NCBI RefSeq assembly: GCF_002831665.1
Contig: NZ_CP025118.1
Location: 3,348,001-3,412,000, forward strand
Reading direction: 5' to 3'
From: Lacinutrix sp. Bg11-31
GTDB lineage: Bacteria; Bacteroidota; Bacteroidia; Flavobacteriales; Flavobacteriaceae
DNA length: 64,000 nucleotides
Below, in pieces: positions 25,745 to 34,768 of this stretch. The position numbers were made by a program, and so were the translations under genes. Each line of letters starts with the position of its first letter. Within the stretch, counting starts at the first letter, position 1. The notes beneath the pieces are model-generated. The model was not told the DNA's origin and searched no databases. It saw only the letters and a list, made by a program, of their open reading frames with translations.

Positions 25745-26797
25745 ATGAAAAATTTAGAATTAATAACAACATTGCTGCTAACTGTTTTATTAAGTTTTAC
25801 GTCTTGTCAAGATGAGATTGATAAGGAAACTGGTGAGCATCCAAATACAAATACAGCAAGTTCGCAAACCGCAACAAATTTAAAGCGTGCATCTATGTAT
25901 GATGGAACTTTTGACGATTTCCTTGATGGAACATCATGTTCGTCGTTATTATTGCCAGTTACAGCCACTGTAAACGGTACACAGGTTGCTATTGCGAGTG
26001 AAGTAGATTACCAACAAGTTATAGACATATTAGGAGTGTTAAATACAGATATTGATACAGTAGTTTTACAATTTCCTGTTACTGTAGCCTTAAATAATTA
26101 TACTCAAGTTGTTATTACAAATCAAACAGAATACAATGCAATTATAGATGCTTGTAATCAAGCAGAAGCTGCTGGAGAAGCTGCTATTTCTTGTGTAATT
26201 ATAGATTTTCCAATAACATTATTAACGTTTAATTTAAGCTTAGATCAAACTGGAAGTGTAGTAATAGAAAGTGAAGAGCAGTTGTTTAATTATATTAATA
26301 GTCTTAATGAAGATGAGTTGTTTTCTGTTAATTATCCAATTACTATAACTGGTGCAGGTGAAACTACCATAGTAATCTCAAACGATGCAGAATTTGAAAC
26401 TAGTGTTCAAGATTGTGTAGATGAAGAGGAGGCTATAGAAGATACGGAAAATGCCGTAGATACTTTAGAACAAATTCTAGTCGATGGATTATTTCAAATA
26501 GATTCTTTTGTTAATTCTGGAGTTGAAACCGCAAATTTATATACTGAGTTTACTATAGATTTTGCAAGTAATTTAACTGTAGTCGCAGAAAACACCATTA
26601 ACCCATTAATTCAAGATGTTCAAGGTAATTACGAAGTAACATCGCAAACCGAAGTGTTTTTAAACTTAAATTTCACTAGTAATGCTAGTTTTATTCTGCT
26701 AAATCAAAATTGGGAAGTTACAAGTTTTAATAGTACAACAATTTCAATGCAAAGTACTACTGATGCTTCTATAACTCTTGTGTTAGGGCAAATTTAA
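25745..26797 (+). CDS. Lipoprotein with four internal repeats, unknown function
   Basis: 350 residues. The lipoprotein signal ends in LSFTSC (Cys21). Residues 65-224 contain four related units at about 65-95, 105-137, 150-184 and 193-224. Each has a strand like FPVTV, a turn, a strand like TQVVITNQ, then a short helix such as TEYNAIIDAC; most units end or begin with Cys (65, 137, 150, 224). A Glu/Asp-rich linker (about 225-245) leads to a different C-terminal beta-rich domain. I do not recognise a named family. It is divergent from the sigma/FecR/receptor operon and precedes a metalloprotease lipoprotein. A surface-exposed binding protein is plausible. Confidence 0.75.
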   Translation: MKNLELITTLLLTVLLSFTSCQDEIDKETGEHPNTNTASSQTATNLKRASMYDGTFDDFLDGTSCSSLLLPVTATVNGTQVAIASEVDYQQVIDILGVLNTDIDTVVLQFPVTVALNNYTQVVITNQTEYNAIIDACNQAEAAGEAAISCVIIDFPITLLTFNLSLDQTGSVVIESEEQLFNYINSLNEDELFSVNYPITITGAGETTIVISNDAEFETSVQDCVDEEEAIEDTENAVDTLEQILVDGLFQIDSFVNSGVETANLYTEFTIDFASNLTVVAENTINPLIQDVQGNYEVTSQTEVFLNLNFTSNASFILLNQNWEVTSFNSTTISMQSTTDASITLVLGQI

Positions 26798-26852
26798 CAA
26801 CTTGTTTAAGTTGATTAGCGGTAGTATAACAATTTTTTTTATTTTAATATTT

Positions 26853-26885
26853 AAACTGTCATTGTTTTTAAATGGCAGTTTTTTT
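26853..26885 (+). terminator. Terminator after the repeat lipoprotein
   Basis: AAACTGTCATT (26853-26863) pairs with AATGGCAGTTT (26871-26881) with one G-T pair and a 7-nt loop, followed by five Ts. It covers the region of an upstream in-frame start for the next gene, which argues for the later start at 26902. Confidence 0.8.
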
Positions 26886-26901
26886 AAACACAATTTTAAG
26901 C

Positions 26902-27693
26902 ATGAAAAGAGTCTTTTTTTTATTATTTATAACAGCGCAAATACTAGTTGTGTCGTGTACAACGGAGAGTGATAATAGTAGTAGCAGTACCACAGGAAAT
27001 AATAATACAGAAGATCCAACATCTCACTTGCAAGCAACAGGAGCTTCATCTAACGATTTGCTTTCAAGTACTACTTTTAATAGTATGGTTGTAGAGTTAG
27101 TTTATGTTGATGGTTTCGAGCCATCGCAATCTAGTGTGGATAATTTTGTGTCTTTTCTTGAATCGAGAACCTTTAAGCCCAATGGTATTAGTGTAGAAAA
27201 AAGAGCAATAACATCTCCAGGAAATGCGCCATATACAAATGCAGAAATTAGAAGTATAGAGGATATTAATAGAACAAAATTTAATACAGAAAATGAAATC
27301 GCTGTTTGGGCCTTTTTTGCAGATGGGTCATCGGCTAGCAATTCTGGAAATGCTGTGGTGCTGGGAACAGCGTATAGAAACACCTCGTTTGTTATTTATC
27401 AAGAAACAATTCAAGATTTAAGTAATAGTACCTTCGAGCCTAATAGAACGGTGTTAGAAACAACAGTAATAACTCATGAGTTTGGTCATATTCTAGGCTT
27501 AACTAATTTAGGAGCAGCTTTACAATCTGCGCATGAAGATGCAGAGCATGAGAAACATTGTAATGTCGATAGTTGTTTAATGTATTGGGCTTCAGAAACG
27601 GGTTCTGGGCTAGATAATTTGGTAGGACAAAGTCAAGCACCACAATTGGATGCGCAATGTATTGCAGACTTACAAGCTAATGGAGGGAAATAA
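26902..27693 (+). CDS. Metzincin-like zinc metalloprotease lipoprotein
   Basis: 263 residues from ATG 26902, giving a lipoprotein signal ending ILVVSC. A Ser/Thr/Asn-rich linker follows, then an alpha/beta region (VVELVYVDGFEPSQSSVDNF). The zinc motif is HEFGHILGL with a conserved Gly, as in metzincins. The usual third ligand position (HExxHxxGxxH/D) has Asn (LTNLG), and a CLMYW segment may be the Met-turn. A His/Glu-rich stretch (SAHEDAEHEKHCNVDSC) between them could supply the third ligand. It is likely an outer-membrane or surface peptidase. It lies between the repeat lipoprotein and a small barrel protein, 28 bases from the latter. Confidence 0.75.
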   Translation: MKRVFFLLFITAQILVVSCTTESDNSSSSTTGNNNTEDPTSHLQATGASSNDLLSSTTFNSMVVELVYVDGFEPSQSSVDNFVSFLESRTFKPNGISVEKRAITSPGNAPYTNAEIRSIEDINRTKFNTENEIAVWAFFADGSSASNSGNAVVLGTAYRNTSFVIYQETIQDLSNSTFEPNRTVLETTVITHEFGHILGLTNLGAALQSAHEDAEHEKHCNVDSCLMYWASETGSGLDNLVGQSQAPQLDAQCIADLQANGGK

Positions 27694-27721
27694 AAATTAA
27701 AAGAATGAGTAAACAATAAAA

Positions 27722-28327
27722 ATGAATATAAAAATGAAGAAACAAATAATTGTATTAGCAGTGTTACTAATAGCATCAATAGGTATTAATGCACAAGAAA
27801 GCACATCTGAAACGGATTCTAGCTTTGGTATTAAAGGTGGTTATAATTTAGCTTCGGTTAAATTTGATAGCGATTCGGAAACTGGCCAAAGACATGGATT
27901 TAATGTTGGGTTTTATGGAGAGTCTTTTATAAATGAAGCAATAGCGTTACAAATTGAGCTACAATATTCGCAACAAGGTTACGAGATAATTAATGAGAAC
28001 TCAACCTTTACTCAAAAAGTGAATTATATAAATATGCCTTTATCATTTAATATTTATCCTACTCAAAATTTCTTTTTCGAAGTTGGAGCACAAGTAGGTT
28101 TGGCTATTTCTCATAAAGAGGAGTTTGATAGCAGTTTTAATTTATTTGATGCTTCTCAAGAGCTTGATCCTAATAAGTTTGATTATGGAGCAAATGTTGG
28201 AGCTGGTTTTAAAACAGATTCTGGAGTTAGACTATCTGCACGATATCATTTTGGTTTAGGAGATATTTACGACGAAGATAAACCTAGAAATAGAGTATTG
28301 CAAATTAGCTTAGGTTTCGATTTGTAA
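27722..28327 (+). CDS. Small outer-membrane beta-barrel (porin-family) protein
   Basis: 201 residues with a signal peptide (KKQIIVLAVLLIASIGINAQ). The rest shows alternating strands starting FGIKGGYNLASVKFD, with INMPLSFNIYPTQNFFFEVGAQVGLAI and a final aromatic strand ending LGFDL, as in the OmpA/PF13568 eight-strand barrel group. ATG 27722 and ATG 27734 are both possible; the second begins the more typical MKK. Probably cotranscribed with the metalloprotease lipoprotein. A strong bidirectional terminator follows. Function unknown. Confidence 0.85.
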   Translation: MNIKMKKQIIVLAVLLIASIGINAQESTSETDSSFGIKGGYNLASVKFDSDSETGQRHGFNVGFYGESFINEAIALQIELQYSQQGYEIINENSTFTQKVNYINMPLSFNIYPTQNFFFEVGAQVGLAISHKEEFDSSFNLFDASQELDPNKFDYGANVGAGFKTDSGVRLSARYHFGLGDIYDEDKPRNRVLQISLGFDL

Positions 28328-28334
28328 TAAGCAT

Positions 28335-28366
28335 AAAAAAAGGCTTCCGTTTGGAAGCCTTTTTTT
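28335..28366. terminator. Bidirectional terminator between convergent genes
   Basis: AGGCTTCC-GTTT-GGAAGCCT hairpin flanked by seven As and a T-run. It serves both the barrel gene on the left and the DUF6029 gene on the right. Confidence 0.95.
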
Positions 28367-28381
28367 ATATAATTTTAATCC

Positions 28382-30181
28382 TTAAAAAGAGGTGTTTAAG
28401 TTTAGTGTTAAACCTGTATTCTCTGGTACAAATCTACAAACACCACCAACACAAAGTAATCCGCCACGCTGTCTTCCGTAGTTTAAAGCAACTCTAGTCG
28501 CTCCTTTTGTAAAACTACCTCCAACATTATAGTAATGTGCTTTTGTTTCGGTGCTAAATTCGTTGTCATTCCCATAGTCGTATATGTCAGTAACATAAAA
28601 AGATAGTGCATTACTAGCCACATATTCAATAGTTCCTCCAACCCAATTTTTTCTGTCTTTTTTAGTCCATAAATGCTGCCCTTCTAATCTAACAGATTTT
28701 CCACGACCAAGTTTGTGTGTAACATCTACAATAGCAATTTGAGATTTTATATCTCCTTGCGTGCCCAAAGGTCCTCCTAAAGTAACACCTTTATCAATGA
28801 TAGTGTTAATGTAAGTAAAAATAGAAGACCAGTTTTTGTTTAATTTTTTTCTAATCTCAAAATTAATATCTCTATTTAAGCGGTTACCAAATTTAAAAAA
28901 CTCAGCGTTATAGGTGGATTCAGACTGGTTAAATTCATCATCTAGTAAGGCCCAATACGCAAAATTCATAGTAAATTTTGTCCCGTATTTACCACCTAAC
29001 TTAGAACCTTTTTTAAAGTTGTAAAAGATATCTAAAGAGTTTCCTATTTCTCCAGATTGGCCTGCAAAATCTTTTATAATTAAACCAGGTTGAGCATTGT
29101 AGATGTATATGTTTGCAAGAGAGTAATCTTGTTGTTTTGTTAATGTAGGTAAGTAATTTAAATTTTGCATGTTAAATTTAAACTCTTCAGAAATAATGTT
29201 TTTAGCATTGCGTTCTGCCGTAGAAATCATGTTTTCCATACGTCTAAAGGTATTACTTATACCTAATCCTCTTTTGCTAAAACCAGCGGTGAATAGAAGT
29301 GCATTACCGTCAAAATATTTACCTTCCTGTACGTTTCCTTGCCCTAATTGCCCTTCTGGAATAAAATATACATCTTCTCCTTTTAATGCATATTCTGTTT
29401 TAAAGTAAAAATTTCCAAAATCAACATCTACTCTTGCTGAGTAAGAATTTATCATTTCTGGAAAATCTGTTGTGTCAAATTCATATTCTGGATCAGATTC
29501 ATTAACAGGAGGCGTAAAGTCTTCTTTTTTACCAACGTAACTTAGTCCTAAGCTTAATCGGTTTAATCCTTTAATTTCAAAAGCTTTTGTGAAATCAAAA
29601 TTGGTATCGAAACCAAAAATATCACTTTCAGATACATCAAAAGCAACACGTTGTTGTCCATATAATGCAGTAACGTCTAAATAGTCTGTTGGTGTGTATT
29701 TAATACGTCCACCTCTTAATGCAGTATTTAACCCAAGTTGTCTTTCTTCAAAAGCACGAAGTAATAATCCGCTACCAAATTGTTCGTAAAAATAACCAGC
29801 AGTAATATCTAATTTTTTATTTCTAAAATTTGCATAATACGTTGCTATTCTAGTATCGTTATATTCTGGGTAATAGTTAATAAGTGGTAGAGGTTCGTAG
29901 CTTTCTGCCTGAAGGCCAACGGTAAAGTTTTCTAAAAAGCTGTAGTCTAATCGTAAATAACTATTAATCCTAACGTGTTCGTTTCTTAAGTCAAATGTAG
30001 GATTAGGATCTTCAAAATCACCTAAAACAGCATCGTTAGTGTACCATTGTCCATTGGTTTCTAAACTACCCGAAAGATTATCTAGAAATTGTTTAAATAT
30101 GGTATTGTCTTTTGTGTCTGTTTCTTGTGCAAAACTAAGCATAGGTAGTATTAGCACAATTAAAACTGCGATTTTTTTCAT
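28382..30181 (-). CDS. DUF6029-type outer-membrane beta-barrel protein
   Basis: 599 residues. Signal peptide about 1-19 (LPMLSFAQ). Nearly the whole length is amphipathic beta strands, for example YLRLDYSFLENFTVGLQAES and KLDITAGYFYEQFGSGLLLR, and it ends in an aromatic strand (LTLNLNTSF). There is no plug domain, so it is not a TonB receptor. It resembles the DUF6029 family of Bacteroidota, function unknown. It follows a TlpA thioredoxin by 25 bases on the same strand and is probably cotranscribed, so it may depend on periplasmic thiol handling. A CVGGVC pair lies near the C-terminus. Confidence 0.75.
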   Translation of the reverse strand: MKKIAVLIVLILPMLSFAQETDTKDNTIFKQFLDNLSGSLETNGQWYTNDAVLGDFEDPNPTFDLRNEHVRINSYLRLDYSFLENFTVGLQAESYEPLPLINYYPEYNDTRIATYYANFRNKKLDITAGYFYEQFGSGLLLRAFEERQLGLNTALRGGRIKYTPTDYLDVTALYGQQRVAFDVSESDIFGFDTNFDFTKAFEIKGLNRLSLGLSYVGKKEDFTPPVNESDPEYEFDTTDFPEMINSYSARVDVDFGNFYFKTEYALKGEDVYFIPEGQLGQGNVQEGKYFDGNALLFTAGFSKRGLGISNTFRRMENMISTAERNAKNIISEEFKFNMQNLNYLPTLTKQQDYSLANIYIYNAQPGLIIKDFAGQSGEIGNSLDIFYNFKKGSKLGGKYGTKFTMNFAYWALLDDEFNQSESTYNAEFFKFGNRLNRDINFEIRKKLNKNWSSIFTYINTIIDKGVTLGGPLGTQGDIKSQIAIVDVTHKLGRGKSVRLEGQHLWTKKDRKNWVGGTIEYVASNALSFYVTDIYDYGNDNEFSTETKAHYYNVGGSFTKGATRVALNYGRQRGGLLCVGGVCRFVPENTGLTLNLNTSF

Positions 30182-30206
30182 AATATAAATTGGTTGGTAG
30201 TTAGGT

Positions 30207-30686
30207 TTAAGAATGTTTTTTTATTTCTTCAAAAAGGATGTCTTCGGCTCCTGGAGTGTAGCCAGAATGTCTATAAACAATTTTCCCGTTTTTAATAATT
30301 AACGTAAGAGGTACAGTTGCAGCTCCTAGCTCTCTTTTTAGATCGTTGTTAGTATCTAATAGAATATCGAAATCCCAAGCTTTTCCGTTAACTAAAGGTT
30401 TAACACGACTTACTGTTCTAGAATCGTCTACAGAAACAGCGTACAATTTAACGTCTGTTTCGTCTTGCCAATCTGTATAGACATCGTTAATGGCGTCTAA
30501 TTCGTTTTTACATGGCACACACCAAGTTGCCCATAACGAAACAACAATTAAACTATTGTCTTTGCTAATTTCTTGTAAAGTGGTAGTCGTACCATCTAAA
30601 GTTTTAATCTCTGCTGTAGGTAAATTTTCTTGAGCCGAAAGATTTAAGCTCATTGCAAATACTAGTAAGTAAAAAAAATGTTTCAT
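30207..30686 (-). CDS. TlpA-like periplasmic thioredoxin
   Basis: 159 residues with a signal peptide (about 1-18, ending LSAQ). The redox pair is Cys56-Cys59 in WATWCVPCK. The cis-proline segment is ATVPLTLIIKNGKIV. It fits the TlpA/ResA group of exported thiol-disulfide reductases used for cytochrome maturation or repair of specific envelope proteins. It starts 139 bases from the divergent Omp28-like lipoprotein, which itself contains a CxxC thioredoxin-like core, and is 25 bases upstream of the barrel gene. This suggests one envelope redox module. Confidence 0.9.
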   Translation of the reverse strand: MKHFFYLLVFAMSLNLSAQENLPTAEIKTLDGTTTTLQEISKDNSLIVVSLWATWCVPCKNELDAINDVYTDWQDETDVKLYAVSVDDSRTVSRVKPLVNGKAWDFDILLDTNNDLKRELGAATVPLTLIIKNGKIVYRHSGYTPGAEDILFEEIKKHS

Positions 30687-30825
30687 TGTAGAATTGTTAA
30701 TTATTTGATAAAATTAGTGTTTTTTTTATTGAATGTTTCAGTAAATAAGTTATAAATTGCGAACTTCAATTAAAAAGTCATAATTGGTTGGCTCTTTATC
30801 ATTTAATAACAAAAAATATACCAAA

Positions 30826-32127
30826 ATGAAAATTAAAAGTATTTTAAAAGAATTAGTAGTATTGACCTTTGTGGTCTTTGCATTTGCATGTAGTTCGGAT
30901 GACGGAAATGGTGGTGATGGCGATGGTGGAACTGCTGCTGTTGCAACTGGAATTACAGTTAGTGGAAATGTATCAAGTGCTTTTGTTGGTGAAGCGGTAA
31001 CGTTTGGTGTGGTTGACAACTTAGGAGTAGATGTAACATCTAGTTCTGCGCTTACACTTGCTGGAGTTGTAATAGCAAACCCTTATACATTTGGTGTAGC
31101 AGGAAGTTATGACGTAACGGCTACCAATGGTACTTTTACAAGTTCGACTACAATTACTGTTAACGATCTTCCTGTACCTACTGCAATAACACTTACTACA
31201 GATGAAGATGCTTTTTGGTTTGATGAAGGTAGTGCTACCTTTACAGTAATGGACGATTTAGGTAATAATGTAACTGGAGTTGTTACTTACGCAGCTGAGT
31301 CAGGAGCGTTAACTAATCCTGCGACTTTTACAAGTGCAGGCGAATATAATGCAGTAGCTACTTTTACATTACCAGATAATAGTACAATAACTTCAAATAC
31401 AGTTAAATTAATAGCTGCTGAATCTACTCATACAACTAAAGTAATGGTAGAAGATTATACAGGTACTTGGTGTGGTTACTGCCCAAGATTAGCTACTGCT
31501 TTAGATGATACAGTTGCCCAAAATGCAAATGTAATTCCTGTTGCAATACATGATGATAATGAAATGTTATTTCCTTATGCAAATCAAATGGAGAGTACTT
31601 TTGGTGTGAATGGTTTCCCTACAGGAAAAGTTAATAGAACAATTACATGGAATGAATCTACTAGCCAGCCTATTAGCTATTTAAGTAATAGACAGAATAT
31701 GGGATTAGCAATAAACTCTTCTATTAATGGTAATACAATTACTGCTGAAGTAAAAGTGCATTATGATTTAAAAGTTGGTTCAGCTAACAGAATTGTAATT
31801 TACTTATTAGAGAACGGTTTAGTTTATAACCAAGTAAATTATTACAATGGAGATTCTTCTAGTCCTTGGTATCAAGCTGGTAATCCAATTGTAGGTTTTG
31901 TTCATAATCATACAGCACGTGAAGTTTTTACAGATGTGTTTGGTGATGTTATTCCTGCTGCAGATACAGATACAGGGAGTACTTTTACAGGTAATTACAC
32001 ATTAACGGTTCCAGGAAGTGTTCAGAACACTAATAAATTAGAATTAGTTGCTTTTGTTGTTGGACCAGATAATAAAGTATTAAATGTTCAAAAGGCTGAT
32101 TTAGGAGAAAATAAAGATTTCGACTAA
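30826..32127 (+). CDS. Omp28-like lipoprotein with Ig-like domains and CxxC thioredoxin-like core
   Basis: 433 residues from ATG 30826; a frame start at 30784 would precede the signal. The lipobox ends FAFACSS (Cys22), followed by a Gly/Asp-rich tether. Two Ig-like beta-sandwich domains occupy about 40-113 and 118-196. The Omp28-related domain begins near 204: KVMVEDYTGTWCGYCPR with Cys216/Cys219, then GVNGFPTGKVNR, the cis-Pro loop of a thioredoxin fold. The C-terminal region is beta-rich. Presumably at the cell surface or inner leaflet of the outer membrane. Divergent from the TlpA gene. The redox role is inferred. Confidence 0.85.
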   Translation: MKIKSILKELVVLTFVVFAFACSSDDGNGGDGDGGTAAVATGITVSGNVSSAFVGEAVTFGVVDNLGVDVTSSSALTLAGVVIANPYTFGVAGSYDVTATNGTFTSSTTITVNDLPVPTAITLTTDEDAFWFDEGSATFTVMDDLGNNVTGVVTYAAESGALTNPATFTSAGEYNAVATFTLPDNSTITSNTVKLIAAESTHTTKVMVEDYTGTWCGYCPRLATALDDTVAQNANVIPVAIHDDNEMLFPYANQMESTFGVNGFPTGKVNRTITWNESTSQPISYLSNRQNMGLAINSSINGNTITAEVKVHYDLKVGSANRIVIYLLENGLVYNQVNYYNGDSSSPWYQAGNPIVGFVHNHTAREVFTDVFGDVIPAADTDTGSTFTGNYTLTVPGSVQNTNKLELVAFVVGPDNKVLNVQKADLGENKDFD

Positions 32128-32152
32128 TAGCTTTTTTAAAATATTATTTATT

Positions 32153-32184
32153 AAAAACGCGAACCAATTGGTTCGCGTTTTTTT
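32153..32184. terminator. Bidirectional terminator between convergent genes
   Basis: ACGCGAACC-AATT-GGTTCGCGT perfect hairpin with A-run before and T-run after. It separates the Omp28-like gene from the convergent T9SS hydrolase gene. Confidence 0.95.
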
Positions 32185-32210
32185 GTTGTTTATAATTTGT
32201 TTTAAACGTG

Positions 32211-34670
32211 TTATTGTTTAATCAATTTGGTTTTAAATATATAGTTGTCTTTTGCTTCTACAGTCAATATATAAATGCCAGAAGCTATTTGTAATGCAAT
32301 TGAAGTTTCGTTATTAATAGTTTGTTGTGAGTTGTAAACCTTTTTACCAGTAAGATCTACTATCGTAATTATTGCATTATCAATTGTATTAGAGCTTAAA
32401 ATAGTTACTACATTATTAAAAGGATTGTTTTTTACTTTAATAACATCAGTTTCAAAAGTACTAACACTAAGTGTATTGCCTTCTATAATTTCACTTAAAG
32501 CGAAGGCAACGTTTTGTTGAGTTAACGTTACATGTGGCTCGTTATTATCTGGCATATACCAGTTTACAAATGGTGTTTGTGAGTTGGTGGCTGTTGTGTT
32601 ATCCCAAGGTGTATCTCCTGTTCCTAAATTAATATTTTGAAACCAATCTATATTTGAATTTGTGTTTAAAGCCATTCCGCTTACAGCTGGAATAAAGTTA
32701 AAGTAGTTTGTAGTTAAAGCTGCAAAAAAAGCATCTATAGTATCGTCTGTTCCAGCCATTCCTGCAGCTAAAGCGCCTAAATCGAATAAACCACCAGGAG
32801 CTGCATCGATACCATTAGAATAAGAGAATGCTTTAGTATCTGGTTCTGCGTGAATATCGCAAAAACAGAGAGTAGGTGCATCAATCCATATGTCGTCTAT
32901 TTTTATTGTCTGTCCAGCATATGGAGTAAACCAAGTATCAAAATAAGCATCTGTCCATGTAGCGACTCCAGGTAAATAAGCAGCAATAACTTTGTCTCCT
33001 GGTACTAAATCGTTTAAGTTTTTATCTTGATAAGGATTTCCAATTCCGCTACCATTAATAAAAGAAACATTTCTTGTTGTTTCTGGAAAACCAGACATCG
33101 TTAAACTATTAATATCATTAAAGAACGTTGCAGAATATGGGTGAGCTACTGGTAATAAAATATTAGTATTAAACGCTGCAATTTCTCCATTAGCTAAATG
33201 AGGCTCAAAATGATCTGTAAGCATTTGCCTCGCTGCTGCAGATTTTAACATGCCATCTACAATAGGTCTCACAGCTTCAAGACTAAAATCGCCAGCCCAA
33301 GTATCTAATCCATAACCTAAATAGTTAAATAAGTGCTGAAAACCAATAGGAACATTTGCTCCTAAATGTGGAGAATCGAAAGATAGCCACAAACGTGTTT
33401 CGTGAGGAAGATTATTGGTTTCCATGTAATTTAAGGCATAGCGAGTAATAAGTCCTCCCATACTTGGACCAATAATAACATTCTCTTGGTTGCCTATTTT
33501 TTGTGTGTTAATTAGGTTTATTATTTCGACAACATTAAATGCGTTACGCTCAATAAAATCTGCTCCACCATCTACTAAAATACTGCCAGGATAATCTAAA
33601 GTATCTATTACAGTATCTCCATTAACATCTGTAGAATTTGTTAAAGATTGTAGTGTACCATTAGAAAGCACAAAGTAAGTAGGGAAATTAATTAATATAA
33701 CATCGAAATCGTCGTTGTTTCTTACTTCGTCTGCAAGATTTTGAGTTGTGCCATTATTGTCAAAATTTAATAAACCATATAATCCTGCGATGTTTCTAGT
33801 ATCGCTTGGATCGAAACCATCGATTATAAAAATAGGTTTATCTAAGGTGTTATCTGCTCCTAAAAAGACTTCGTATTCAGCTAAACCAGCATGTGTTGTT
33901 GCTCCAGGATAAGTAGATAGATTAGCAACTATAGAAGATGTAATATCAGATGGTGTCATTTTATTACTAGAAGCTGTATCTTTTCTAGTGGCTTCAATTG
34001 TAATACTTGAATATCTTGTTATAGTTTCCCCATTAGATAGTTTAATAATAAAAGTAATATCCTTTTTGCCTTCATTTATATAATTAGCGTTTACTGGAAT
34101 GTCAAAATGCAAAGTAGTTAGTCCATTGCCATTATTAAAATCGGCTTGAATAGATATAATTTCAGTGTTTGTGTTATTCACATAAAAGTCATTATTTAAT
34201 ATAAAAGTAGTTTCTAATCCTCTTTTTGTTGAAGCTAAAGGCGAAATGAGTGTTGAAGTGTTATAGTTAAAAATATAATTATTATTTAGTCTACTTACTT
34301 TTTTATTATCTACAGAAACATCTTTATTGTTGAGGTTGTCTTTGTTTAATGTTTCGTATTCAACATGCATAAGTCCTATGCTAATAGTTTTAGAGTAATT
34401 TATTGGCTGATTAAAGCGTTGTAGATTTTTAAAGTTATCGAACAATCCATTAGCATCATTATTTGCAAACTCTTTATACTGTTGTAAAAAACCATGCATT
34501 GAATACGTGTCGCTATTTTTTGCAATAGAAGACAACGGACTTACATTTTTAACAAAAAGATTGGTCTTTAAATCAGATTGATTAAAATTAGAAAAATCCA
34601 ACGGTCGGAATTGTTGCGAATAACCAAAAGACGAGAGTAGAAGAATAGCAATAAAGTAAATATGTTTCAT
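32211..34670 (-). CDS. Exported alpha/beta hydrolase with type IX secretion tail
   Basis: 819 residues. Signal peptide about 1-18 (LLSSFGYSQ). A beta-rich N-terminal region covers 20-230. An alpha/beta-hydrolase domain follows with IFIIDGFDPSD and VIIGPSMGGLITRYALNYM; the Ser near residue 405 lies in a G-x-S-x-G elbow, as in PGAP1-type or lipase-like enzymes. The last 75 residues form a T9SS type A sorting domain: IITIVDLTGKKVYN, then GIYILTVEA, then KTKLIKQ. The enzyme should be secreted and attached at the cell surface, acting on lipid or ester substrates. The substrate is unknown. Confidence 0.85.
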   Translation of the reverse strand: MKHIYFIAILLLSSFGYSQQFRPLDFSNFNQSDLKTNLFVKNVSPLSSIAKNSDTYSMHGFLQQYKEFANNDANGLFDNFKNLQRFNQPINYSKTISIGLMHVEYETLNKDNLNNKDVSVDNKKVSRLNNNYIFNYNTSTLISPLASTKRGLETTFILNNDFYVNNTNTEIISIQADFNNGNGLTTLHFDIPVNANYINEGKKDITFIIKLSNGETITRYSSITIEATRKDTASSNKMTPSDITSSIVANLSTYPGATTHAGLAEYEVFLGADNTLDKPIFIIDGFDPSDTRNIAGLYGLLNFDNNGTTQNLADEVRNNDDFDVILINFPTYFVLSNGTLQSLTNSTDVNGDTVIDTLDYPGSILVDGGADFIERNAFNVVEIINLINTQKIGNQENVIIGPSMGGLITRYALNYMETNNLPHETRLWLSFDSPHLGANVPIGFQHLFNYLGYGLDTWAGDFSLEAVRPIVDGMLKSAAARQMLTDHFEPHLANGEIAAFNTNILLPVAHPYSATFFNDINSLTMSGFPETTRNVSFINGSGIGNPYQDKNLNDLVPGDKVIAAYLPGVATWTDAYFDTWFTPYAGQTIKIDDIWIDAPTLCFCDIHAEPDTKAFSYSNGIDAAPGGLFDLGALAAGMAGTDDTIDAFFAALTTNYFNFIPAVSGMALNTNSNIDWFQNINLGTGDTPWDNTTATNSQTPFVNWYMPDNNEPHVTLTQQNVAFALSEIIEGNTLSVSTFETDVIKVKNNPFNNVVTILSSNTIDNAIITIVDLTGKKVYNSQQTINNETSIALQIASGIYILTVEAKDNYIFKTKLIKQ

Positions 34671-34715
34671 GAAGTTTTAAAATTTGTAATACTACAAGGT
34701 ACAGGATTTAAAACC

Positions 34716-34747
34716 AAAAAACCCAAAACATTTCGCTTTGGGTTTTT
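34716..34747 (-). terminator. Terminator after pruA
   Basis: AAAAACCCAAA pairs with TTTGGGTTTTT around a short loop, giving an A-flanked and T-flanked hairpin downstream of pruA on the minus strand. Confidence 0.85.
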
Positions 34748-34768
34748 AATATTTATAAACAGAAATTA

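Noticed and set aside
26872..26901. Earlier start of the metalloprotease lipoprotein
   Set aside because: It lies inside the terminator hairpin of the preceding gene, and the lipoprotein signal fits the start at 26902.
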